Positions 1 through 4,894 of a stretch of 6,376 nucleotides of DNA are shown in pieces. Position numbers and translations under genes: made by a program. Positions within the stretch are counted from its first letter, which is position 1. Every line of letters starts with the position of its first letter. Where the stretch lies: assembly GCA_949287345.1 (NCBI GenBank), contig CASEGD010000102.1, forward strand, positions 1-6,376. The letters are read 5' to 3'. Origin of the DNA: an uncultured Phascolarctobacterium sp. GTDB taxonomy: Bacteria > Bacillota > Negativicutes > Acidaminococcales > Acidaminococcaceae. The notes under the pieces are model-generated. The model was not told where the DNA came from and searched no databases. It saw nothing but the letters and a program-made list of their open reading frames with translations.

Positions 1-1
1 G

Positions 2-712
2 AAAACCAAAGCCATTCTTTTAACCAATCCGGGCAACCCGACCGGCGTTGTTTACACCCCGGAAGAAATGGAAACCATTGCCAAACTGGCAGTTAAACAT
101 GATTTAGCAGTAATTGCCGACGAAGTTTACCGCGAATTTGTATACGACGGCGAATATAAAAGCTTCGGCACCATGCCGGAACTGGACGATAACCTGATTA
201 TTATCGACTCCGTTTCCAAGCGTTACAGCGCCTGCGGTGCGCGTATCGGCTGCATTATCAGCAAAAACAAGGACTTCTGCCAGCAGATTAACAAATGCTG
301 CCAGGGCAGGCTGTGCGGCCCGATTCTGGAACAGGTCGGCGCTGCCGCGCTGTACACCACGCCGGTAAGCTATCTGGAAGCCGTAAACAAGGAATACCAG
401 AAACGCCGCGACACCATTGCCGCAGGTTTAAAATCCCTGCCGGGCGTAGAAGCCAGCGACCCGAAAGGCGCGTTTTATGTAATGGTTAAGTTCCCGGTGG
501 ACGACGCCGAAAAATTTGCCATCTGGCTGTTGGAAAACTTTGATGTTGACGGCGAAACCGTAATGTTTGCCCCCGGCAACGGCTTTTACAGCACCCCCGG
601 CCTTGGCGTTAACGAAGCCCGCCTTGCCTATGTGCTTAACTGCGACGACCTCAAACGCGCAATCTATATTTTAGGCGAAGCGTTAAAAGTTTACCCGGGC
701 AGAACCTGCTGA
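2..712 (+). CDS. PLP-dependent class I/II aminotransferase, C-terminal part (5' end outside window)
   Basis: This is a cytoplasmic fold-type I aminotransferase that moves an amino group between an amino acid and a 2-oxo acid using pyridoxal phosphate. The frame is open from base 2, so the ATG at 68 is internal and 236 codons are visible. About 160 N-terminal residues are missing if the family's usual length of about 390-400 applies. Counting from the first visible codon, NPGNPTG lies at residues 9-15. The ADEVYREF segment at 39-46 supplies the Asp that contacts the pyridine nitrogen (residue 40) and a Tyr (residue 43). The SVSKRYSACGARIG block has the Schiff-base lysine at residue 73 (bases 218-220). 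NEARLAYV carries the substrate-carboxylate arginine at residue 207. The Lys is followed by RYSACGARIG rather than the TYAMTGWRIG type of classic aspartate aminotransferases, so the substrate is not assigned. It ends at TGA 710-712. Confidence 0.95.
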   Translation, partial: KTKAILLTNPGNPTGVVYTPEEMETIAKLAVKHDLAVIADEVYREFVYDGEYKSFGTMPELDDNLIIIDSVSKRYSACGARIGCIISKNKDFCQQINKCCQGRLCGPILEQVGAAALYTTPVSYLEAVNKEYQKRRDTIAAGLKSLPGVEASDPKGAFYVMVKFPVDDAEKFAIWLLENFDVDGETVMFAPGNGFYSTPGLGVNEARLAYVLNCDDLKRAIYILGEALKVYPGRTC

Positions 713-719
713 AAAAATA

Positions 720-748
720 AAGCGCCCACCCGTTAAGGCGCGGCGCTT
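720..748 (+). terminator. weak possible terminator after the aminotransferase gene
   Basis: AAGCGCC (720-726) can pair with GGCGCTT (742-748), leaving a 15-nt loop. The hairpin lies 8 nt after the aminotransferase stop codon. It is followed only by TTAAATTT, not a real U-tract, so it would be a poor intrinsic terminator. It lies immediately before the -35 box of the next transcript, where a gene boundary is expected. Confidence 0.3.
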
Positions 749-752
749 AAAT

Positions 753-780
753 TTGACATTTAAACTTAATTTGCTATAAT
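753..780 (+). promoter_or_regulatory. perfect-consensus housekeeping sigma promoter
   Basis: TTGACA (753-758) and TATAAT (775-780) are separated by 16 nt, so both hexamers match the sigma-70/sigma-A consensus exactly. Transcription would start near 786-788 and run rightward. There is no protein gene on this strand downstream before the terminators at 842-885 and 915-948. The promoter therefore most likely serves a short non-coding RNA. Confidence 0.85.
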
Positions 781-786
781 AAATAT

Positions 787-885
787 AGAAATACAAATGT
801 GCTGCCGATAGACGGTCAGCCCTTAGTTGAAACAGTTAAAAGTAACCGTCACATATTTACGGGCATGTGGCGGTTACCTGTTTTT
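787..885 (+). ncRNA. candidate small RNA, antitoxin-like (type I toxin-antitoxin antisense RNA)
   Basis: The sequence shows a short transcription unit: a perfect promoter, an expected start near 787, and an intrinsic terminator ending near 885, giving an RNA of about 100 nt. The only ATG (798) opens a 4-codon ORF with no ribosome binding site, so the RNA looks non-coding. The 5' part folds as GCTGCCG (801-807) with CGGTCAGC (813-820), a 7-bp stem with one bulged T and a 5-nt loop. The 3' part is the terminator stem. On the opposite strand, a TAACCGCC...GGCGGTTA-type hairpin followed by ACCGTCTATCGGCAGC resembles, from memory, the 3' region of Firmicutes 'holin-like toxin' (TxpA/Hol_Tox) genes, whose antisense RNA starts downstream and overlaps the toxin mRNA 3' end. 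No toxin ORF is found here, so this would be an orphan or a decayed copy. An unrelated sRNA is the main alternative. Confidence 0.55.
842..885 (+). terminator. intrinsic terminator of the small RNA
   Basis: GTAACCGTCACAT (842-854) pairs with ATGTGGCGGTTAC (865-877) over 13 positions with a single G-U pair and a 10-nt loop. It is followed by CTGTTTTTA (878-886). The stem and U-tract are oriented for the rightward transcript. On the other strand the hairpin is followed by TTTTAAC, so weak bidirectional activity is possible. Confidence 0.8.
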
Positions 886-912
886 ATGGGAAATATAAAC
901 CTGTAAAGATAC

Positions 913-951
913 AAAAAGCGCACTTCTGCAAGTACAGAAATGCGCTTTATT
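913..951 (-). terminator. bidirectional terminator after the helix-turn-helix gene
   Basis: AAAGCGCA (915-922) pairs with TGCGCTTT (941-948). The stem continues after one mismatch with TTCTG (924-928) against CAGAA (935-939), leaving a 6-nt loop. On the minus strand it sits just past the stop codon of the HTH gene and is followed by TTTTT (bases 917-913). On the plus strand it is followed by ATTTTTTATTTG, so it would also stop rightward read-through from the small RNA. Confidence 0.8.
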
Positions 952-953
952 TT

Positions 954-1286
954 TTATTTGCTCTTTACAATAACCGATACTGAAGGCTGGCTGATGTTAA
1001 ACAAATTGCCAAGGAAGTTTTGCGATATTCCTTCTTCTTTATATAAACGTAATATTTCGGCATTGCGTTCTTCGCGGGTTTTAAAGGGGTGGATTTGTAT
1101 TTCTTCGTGGTCGATTTTATAGCCGTAATCGCGCACAACGATAATTTTGCGGGTGTTGTCGGTATTTCTTACCTTTATTTCCCATGTCTGTATGCCGGTT
1201 TTACTCCGGGGGTTATACAGACAGAATTCGGCTTCTGCATCGCCACATATTTGTTTTAAGTATTTGGAGTTTAGTTCTGTGTTCAT
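954..1286 (-). CDS. small protein with C-terminal helix-turn-helix, function unknown
   Basis: The product has 110 residues and I do not recognise its family. The ATG at 1286-1284 is preferred because AGAGGT (1299-1294) lies 7 nt upstream. A longer reading from GTG at 1322 has no such site. The N-terminal half (about 1-70) is mixed alpha/beta with an aromatic- and charge-rich stretch (YNPRSKTGIQTWEIKVR, VVRDYGYKIDHEEIQIHPF). Residues 70-108 look like a DNA-binding module: a basic helix (TREERNAEILRLYKEEG) and then a helix-turn-helix, SQNFLGNLF / NIS / QPSVSVIVKSK. The 'IS.PSVS.IVK' pattern is typical of recognition helices in sigma-region-4-like or Trp-repressor-like HTHs. It is probably a cytoplasmic regulator. 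It is monocistronic, with a terminator at 913-948 and its own upstream region, and it converges on the small RNA at 787-885. There is no transposase or phage gene beside it, so any mobile-element origin is conjecture. Confidence 0.8.
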   Translation of the reverse strand: MNTELNSKYLKQICGDAEAEFCLYNPRSKTGIQTWEIKVRNTDNTRKIIVVRDYGYKIDHEEIQIHPFKTREERNAEILRLYKEEGISQNFLGNLFNISQPSVSVIVKSK

Positions 1287-1321
1287 ATTGTTTACCTCTT
1301 TTAGTTTTTCTTTTGATTTCA

Positions 1322-1335
1322 CCTTTGTATAAAGG
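1322..1335. promoter_or_regulatory. short inverted repeat upstream of the HTH gene, possible operator
   Basis: CCTTT (1322-1326) and AAAGG (1331-1335) form a perfect 5-bp inverted repeat around GTAT, about 36-50 bp upstream of the HTH start codon. On the minus strand TATACA (1331-1326) inside it could act as a -10 box, but no good -35 is seen at the right distance. An autoregulatory operator is possible. A repeat this short also occurs by chance. Confidence 0.2.
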
Positions 1336-1339
1336 ATAG

Positions 1340-1543
1340 TACTTTTTAATTTTTACTTACTCATTCATCTTCATTCTTTTGACTGAGCAAAAGAACGAAG
1401 CAAGAAAACTCACGCTCCTCAAAAAACTTAACGGCTCAGAATCAAATAAGTTTGCCACTTGCAGCGCCTGCGGAAACTCGCTTCGCTCAAACATCCTCCG
1501 GCAAAAGCTGCCCTATTTAGTGAAAGTTTCGCCTATTTTTTGA
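1340..1543 (+). other. start-less open frame in the intergenic region, possible relic or dispersed repeat
   Basis: A frame is open from just after TAG (1337-1339) to TGA (1541-1543), 67 codons. It has no ATG and no Shine-Dalgarno before its only alternative start, TTG at 1379. Translation gives a strongly patterned peptide (LLTEQKNEARKLTLLKKLN, then NKFATCSACGNSLRSNILRQ, then KLPYLVKVSPIF). Similar start-less stretches ending in this way seem familiar to me from intergenic regions of Firmicutes genomes, which would fit a multi-copy non-coding element. That is a recollection, not a search result. The 12-mer GCTTCGCTCAAA occurs at 1480-1491 and again at 1552-1563, and TGAAAGT occurs at 1521-1527 and 1541-1547. 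Confidence 0.35.
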
Positions 1544-1912
1544 AAGTCGCGGCTTCGCTCAAATTCGTACTTTTGCAACTTTTTTATTTTGATTATACTG
1601 TTACCGAACTTTTATAAAATGCTGACTATGGAAAGCGAAAGGTTTGTGCTATAAAACAGCAGACAAAAACTGCGGCGGCAAAAATTAGGACTCTATCCTT
1701 CGGGAGCTTGGCGCGCAGCCCGAGCGGAATCAGAGGAGCCGCAGGCATTTAACTGAATCGCCAATTAGTGCCAAGTGCAACGCAGGCAATAATTGTGCCA
1801 GTGAAGTTATGCAAATTTTGCGATTGAATAAAGAGCAAAATTTACGAAGCTGTTGCAATAGTGCAACCTTTCGCGTGTAGAAACGCTATAATTTTATATT
1901 ATTAAATTGTTT
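1544..1912. other. gene-free intergenic stretch with local hairpins
   Basis: No ORF with a plausible start and ribosome binding site is seen on either strand. Two inverted repeats are visible: AAATTTTGC (1813-1821) with GCAAAATTT (1835-1843), a perfect 9-bp stem with a 13-nt loop, and GTTGCA (1852-1857) with TGCAAC (1862-1867), a 6-bp stem with a 4-nt loop. Promoter-like boxes on the plus strand (TTGATT 1589-1594, TATAAA 1613-1618, spacer 18) are weak, and no terminator follows the hairpins. The stretch from about 1670 to 1860 is more GC-rich and less random-looking than an ordinary spacer. It could be a degraded gene or part of a repeat element that continues from 1340. Confidence 0.4.
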
Positions 1913-1943
1913 AAAACAAAAGGGAGCAGAAGCTCCCTTTTGT
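1913..1943 (-). terminator. intrinsic terminator of the autotransporter gene
   Basis: ACAAAAGGGAGC (1916-1927) and GCTCCCTTTTGT (1932-1943) form a perfect 12-bp stem with the tetraloop AGAA. On the minus strand the stem runs into TTTTGTTTTAAA, which supplies the U-rich tail. It lies 36 bp beyond the autotransporter stop codon. No plus-strand gene ends here. Confidence 0.85.
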
Positions 1944-1979
1944 AATTTAACTAAAGTTCGTTTCTCTTTGGCTATTCAC

Positions 1980-4076
1980 TTAAAACTCCCAACGGAAGCC
2001 GCCGTTTATCTGCCATGTATTGTCAAAATCAGCGCCTAAAGTACGTTCTACATCAGCCCAGAAGAAGCTGTTTTTGCCAATGCTGATATCTGCGCCAAGG
2101 CCAATATCAAACCACGTTTCCTGTCCGTCATATTCATCGGTATAACGCTCGGTCGCCGTGCTTAAAGCAATGCCCTTGTCACCCATAAACTCGTGCATTA
2201 AATCGGCTTTAAAATAGTAGTTATCTGTTTTGCCGTTATCTTTTTCATATTCGCGCCCAAGGCGGAAGCCCACACGGCCGATTAAGCTGGTAGCTCCGTC
2301 CTGGTCAACCGCAATACCGCTGTCGGATACATAGCTTGCACCGCCGACACGGGCTAATTGCAACTGGGTCTGCGGTTCAAAATACCAGCCGCTTTGCATA
2401 GCGTTTTTGCGTCCCCATTCAGCGCTGATGCTGCCGAACCACTGATGATAATCGCCGCCGATATCTTCCATGCCGTTACTGAACATGCCGCTGATGTCAT
2501 AATCGCTGTTAATGCGCCCGCCGCGCAGAACCAAATCACGGTAATGACCTTTTTCGCCAATCCATGTATCATACAGGCTTACGGCATAGCGTTTGTTTTC
2601 GCCGTCGCCGCTGGCATGCATAAGGCTGGTATCAGCATCAGTGTAGTCAACAGCTACGCCGCGGTAATGCGTTCCGTCATCTTCCGTCACTTCGTTATCA
2701 AAGCCCAGCTGGAACATATTGCTGTTGGTTTCAAAAGTATCATCCCAACCGGTTTTGGCATGGCGGTAACGTACCCAAACGCCGTTATCATCCTCAAGGT
2801 AACGCGCTTCACCCATGCGTTTGTTTAAGGTATCAAGTTCCGTGCCTAAAGCATAACCGGCATACATTGCGCCTTTGGCGGATTCATAGTTGGCATTGCC
2901 TTCGGCAGATTTGCCGGTTAAACCAATGTACCAATCAGTGCCGTTCCCTTTTTCACTGCCAACGCCATATTGATAATTATAAATGTTTGATGAATTATTA
3001 GAATTTATTGTGTCACCCATCGTAGTCGTAAAAGAAGTATTTCCATCCTTTACATTAGCAAAGTATAATTTATCACCAACATTCATTTTCTCAAGATTTG
3101 CTTTAGAAACGTCAAAATCTAAAGTTTGCTTTGAACCGTTTTCACTTTTCTCTATATAAACATAATCACTATTAGCTGTTTCCTTTTTTTGCCCAAGATT
3201 AGTTGAATAATCAAGGTCAACTTTAAAAATACCTCCAGTTCCTTTTAAATTTTTAATATTAACTTTTTGATGAGTATCTTTTGAACTATAATCAGCTAAA
3301 TTAAAACCATTAATATTAGTATTACTCAATTTATTTTGAATATCATTATCCTGTAAATTAACTATACCGCCATTTAATGTTAAATTATCTAAAGTTGAAT
3401 AATCATCGTAAATCCATTCAGCACCATCCGTCAAAGTAACATTAATTTTACTGCTTTCAGATATGACATTACCGTACCAATACGAATTTGAAGAAGATAT
3501 ATCAAGATTAATTGTATTATCTCCAAGTCCTTTACTATTATCTAAATCTCCAATTATTTTAACATTGTTACCAGATACAGTTACCGTATTTTTATCATTT
3601 AATGCCTCCAATCCTCTGTTAATCAAATCTCCATATGGAGTTTTTGCAGAAATAGCAGTACTATTATTGCGTTCTTCACTTCCTCCAATAGCAGCAATTA
3701 TGATTTCATTATTACCACCATTTATTGTTACATCAGAATTGGATTTTGCGTATAATGCTCCATTATTATCTATTGTTTCATCTTGAACTGTATTGATTAT
3801 AGTAACATTTCCAGTAATATTATAAGAATTATTACTAAAAATAATAGCTTCGGTAGTATCAGCCCAAATCGTATTATCCTTAAGTCCGTCAGCTATTATA
3901 TCAATACCATTAATATTTCCTACAGAAATAGTTCCCAATACTGTATTACCGTGACCATTTACGCCACCATGATAATAAATATCTGGTTTATCTTCCGCCC
4001 ACGCAGTACCATAAACGCTCGTACTTAAAAGCAACCCCATCACAATTGCTTTTTCTAAATTTTTCTTCCCTTTCAT
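1980..4076 (-). CDS. autotransporter outer-membrane beta-barrel protein (type Va secretion)
   Basis: This 698-residue protein is exported to the cell surface through its own beta-barrel. ATG 4076-4074 is chosen because GGGGA (4088-4084) lies 7 nt upstream; an in-frame TTG at 4082 sits almost on that site. Residues 1-27 are a Sec signal peptide: basic MKGKKNLEK, hydrophobic core AIVMGLLLSTSVYG, cleavage after AWA before EDK. Residues 28 to about 390 form the passenger, rich in Asn, Ser, Thr, Ile and Gly with short repetitive strands (TINGGNN, KVNIKNLKG, LTLNGGIVNL), as in right-handed beta-helices. No protease or lipase motif is seen. Residues 393-425 are the helical linker (GNANYESAKGAMYAG...RMGEAR), followed by GVWVR and an Autotransporter-type barrel of about 270 residues with alternating strands. 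It ends in WEF, the C-terminal aromatic signature used by the BAM machinery. No cysteine is present, as usual for such exported proteins. The passenger DNA (about 2970-3950) is much more AT-rich than the rest. The ligand and function of the passenger are unknown; adhesin is only a guess. Confidence 0.93.
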   Translation of the reverse strand: MKGKKNLEKAIVMGLLLSTSVYGTAWAEDKPDIYYHGGVNGHGNTVLGTISVGNINGIDIIADGLKDNTIWADTTEAIIFSNNSYNITGNVTIINTVQDETIDNNGALYAKSNSDVTINGGNNEIIIAAIGGSEERNNSTAISAKTPYGDLINRGLEALNDKNTVTVSGNNVKIIGDLDNSKGLGDNTINLDISSSNSYWYGNVISESSKINVTLTDGAEWIYDDYSTLDNLTLNGGIVNLQDNDIQNKLSNTNINGFNLADYSSKDTHQKVNIKNLKGTGGIFKVDLDYSTNLGQKKETANSDYVYIEKSENGSKQTLDFDVSKANLEKMNVGDKLYFANVKDGNTSFTTTMGDTINSNNSSNIYNYQYGVGSEKGNGTDWYIGLTGKSAEGNANYESAKGAMYAGYALGTELDTLNKRMGEARYLEDDNGVWVRYRHAKTGWDDTFETNSNMFQLGFDNEVTEDDGTHYRGVAVDYTDADTSLMHASGDGENKRYAVSLYDTWIGEKGHYRDLVLRGGRINSDYDISGMFSNGMEDIGGDYHQWFGSISAEWGRKNAMQSGWYFEPQTQLQLARVGGASYVSDSGIAVDQDGATSLIGRVGFRLGREYEKDNGKTDNYYFKADLMHEFMGDKGIALSTATERYTDEYDGQETWFDIGLGADISIGKNSFFWADVERTLGADFDNTWQINGGFRWEF

Positions 4077-4091
4077 CTTCAAGTCCCCTTC

Positions 4092-4191
4092 CGGTTTGGT
4101 ATATTTATTACAAAGTTAAGCTTTAGTAAAGTTTAACAGCACATAACAAGTCTTCATCCAGTACTATATACAATAATATTATACCAAACCG
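4092..4191. repeat. 76-bp segment bounded by perfect 12-bp inverted repeats, upstream of the autotransporter
   Basis: CGGTTTGGTATA (4092-4103) and TATACCAAACCG (4180-4191) are exact reverse complements separated by 76 bp (4104-4179). The left arm starts 15 bp before the autotransporter start codon, next to the ribosome binding site. The right arm contains the extended -10 box of the candidate promoter. Inside is a smaller imperfect hairpin, GTTAA.CTTT (4115-4124) with AAAG.TTAAC (4128-4137). Possible readings are an invertible promoter or leader segment, paired operators, or the ends of a small non-autonomous element. The sequence alone does not decide. Confidence 0.6.
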
Positions 4192-4205
4192 TCTCCCCCC
4201 CGCAA
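4178..4205 (-). promoter_or_regulatory. candidate extended -10 promoter of the autotransporter gene
   Basis: On the minus strand, TATAAT (4183-4178) is preceded by TGG, giving an extended -10 element TGnTATAAT. TTGCGG (4205-4200) lies 16 nt upstream as a poor -35 match. A start near 4171 would leave a leader of about 95 nt. The TGGTATA part belongs to the right arm of the 12-bp inverted repeat, and a run of seven G residues (4201-4195) lies between the boxes or just within the -35. Confidence 0.45.
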
Positions 4206-4254
4206 GCAAAAGTTCGCACGCTTGCGCCGGCGAACTTTCCTATGGGTGGGAGAC
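4191..4254. other. large nested hairpin with a C7 tract
   Basis: GTCTCCCCCCC (4191-4201) pairs with GGGTGGGAGAC (4244-4254), 10 of 11 positions. Inside it AAAGTTCGC (4209-4217) pairs perfectly with GCGAACTTT (4230-4238). An alternative inner pairing, GCAAGC (4202-4207) with GCTTGC (4220-4225), is also possible. The element has no U-tract on either side and is not a simple terminator. Its first base is the last base of the right arm of the 12-bp inverted repeat. Confidence 0.5.
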
Positions 4255-4262
4255 TATCCGGC

Positions 4263-4306
4263 GCCGCAAACGCTCCGACTTAGCACGGAGCGCTTCGCGG
4301 CTTTTT
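4263..4306 (+). terminator. terminator-like hairpin on the plus strand
   Basis: GCCGC (4263-4267) pairs with GCGGC (4297-4301), and inside it CGCTCCG (4271-4277) pairs with CGGAGCG (4286-4292) around an 8-nt loop. The stem is followed by TTTTT (4302-4306) on the plus strand, as in an intrinsic terminator. No plus-strand protein gene lies upstream, so the transcript it would end is unknown. A rightward RNA starting near the inverted-repeat segment is one possibility. Confidence 0.45.
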
Positions 4307-4326
4307 GCAAACCGTTATTCAGGTAT

Positions 4327-4363
4327 AAAAAGCCGAATTGCAAATAAAAATTTGCAATTCGGC
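4327..4363 (-). terminator. strong second terminator-like hairpin, minus strand
   Basis: GCCGAATTGCAAAT (4332-4345) and ATTTGCAATTCGGC (4350-4363) form a perfect 14-bp stem with an AAAA loop. On the minus strand it is followed by TTTTT (4331-4327). It lies about 50 bp beyond the desulfoferrodoxin terminator and would act as a back-up, insulating the autotransporter promoter region from read-through. Confidence 0.65.
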
Positions 4364-4410
4364 AAGGCGTATCGAACGCTTAAAAACACACCACCAAACA
4401 CCAAGGCAAA

Positions 4411-4450
4411 CTAAAAACGAGGCCTGCCTTCCGGCAAGCCTCGTTTTTAG
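4411..4450 (-). terminator. intrinsic terminator of the ZIP-desulfoferrodoxin unit
   Basis: CTAAAAACGAGGC (4411-4423) and GCCTCGTTTTTAG (4438-4450) form a perfect 13-bp stem. The stem extends after one mismatch with TGCC (4425-4428) against GGCA (4433-4436) around a TTCC loop. It begins 7 bp beyond the desulfoferrodoxin stop codon. A- and T-runs are present on both sides within the stem, so it is symmetrical and may work in both directions. Confidence 0.88.
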
Positions 4451-4457
4451 TTCTACA

Positions 4458-4841
4458 TTATTTCACATCAGTTTTCCACAAGCCGTGCAGGTTGCAGTAT
4501 GCGTAAACTGCTACGGGTTTATCGCCGCCGGCAAAGGCAAATTCCGCTGCGGGTTTATCGCCCGGTTTCAGCGCTTTGCGCTGGCCGCCGCAGGCTGTTT
4601 CTACATAAATCCATTCAATGTAGTGCGCTTCCAGCATGGGGTGTTCGGCGCTGCCAACCTGTACTTTAAGCACGCCGCCTTCCATGGTGTATACCGGCAG
4701 GTGTTTTTCCTGCGAGGCTTCCACGGTGTTGGCGGTCAGCTCTGCCATCGGCTCGCCGCAGCAAATAATGGGCACGCCGCTGTTTTTAATCATGCCAACC
4801 ATGTTGCCGCAATGTTTGCAAACATAAAATCTTTTTTCCAT
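4458..4841 (-). CDS. dfx: desulfoferrodoxin (two-iron superoxide reductase)
   Basis: This cytoplasmic enzyme reduces superoxide to hydrogen peroxide without releasing oxygen, with electrons usually delivered by rubredoxin. The 127-residue length matches the family (about 125). The N-terminal desulforedoxin domain has the four cysteines of centre I, CKHC (8, 11) and CC (27, 28), which bind a rubredoxin-like Fe(Cys)4. The C-terminal catalytic domain has all ligands of centre II: His47 in EKHLP, His67 and His73 (EHPMLEAHYIEW), Cys116 and His119 (YCNLHG). The adjacent Glu45-Lys46 pair is the conserved catalytic EK motif. ATG 4841 is chosen because AAGGAG (4856-4851) is 9 nt away. An upstream in-frame ATG at 4850 directly abuts that site and is unlikely to be used. 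It lies 53 bp after the ZIP transporter gene on the same strand with no good terminator between, so the two are probably co-transcribed. Confidence 0.97.
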   Translation of the reverse strand: MEKRFYVCKHCGNMVGMIKNSGVPIICCGEPMAELTANTVEASQEKHLPVYTMEGGVLKVQVGSAEHPMLEAHYIEWIYVETACGGQRKALKPGDKPAAEFAFAGGDKPVAVYAYCNLHGLWKTDVK

Positions 4842-4894
4842 TCTGTTCATCTCCTTAAATAACTTTTGTGTTTATTACAAAGCCCCTGCTTTGA

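Noticed and set aside
798..812. ATG inside the small RNA as a leader peptide
   Set aside because: It reads only four codons before TAG and has no Shine-Dalgarno sequence.
874..953. A type I toxin ORF on the minus strand next to the antitoxin-like RNA
   Set aside because: The minus-strand frame ending at TAA 876-874 is open through the terminator but has no ATG and no hydrophobic segment of the expected kind.
940..1122. Plus-strand 60-aa open frame
   Set aside because: It is antisense to the HTH gene, begins inside that gene's terminator and lacks a ribosome binding site.
1619..1654. ATG-initiated 11-codon ORF in the intergenic region
   Set aside because: It is too short and has no Shine-Dalgarno sequence.
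2358..2828. Plus-strand 156-aa open frame
   Set aside because: It is a shadow of the GC-richer autotransporter barrel sequence, without a start signal, and the minus frame has unmistakable barrel features.
4338..4862. Plus-strand 174-aa open frame
   Set aside because: It runs through two terminator hairpins and is antisense to desulfoferrodoxin, whose metal ligands are all intact.
4878..4893. Small hairpin CAAAGC/GCTTTG between the ZIP gene and desulfoferrodoxin
   Set aside because: The stem is only 6 bp and no U-tract follows on the minus strand, so it is not counted as a terminator and the two genes are taken as one unit.
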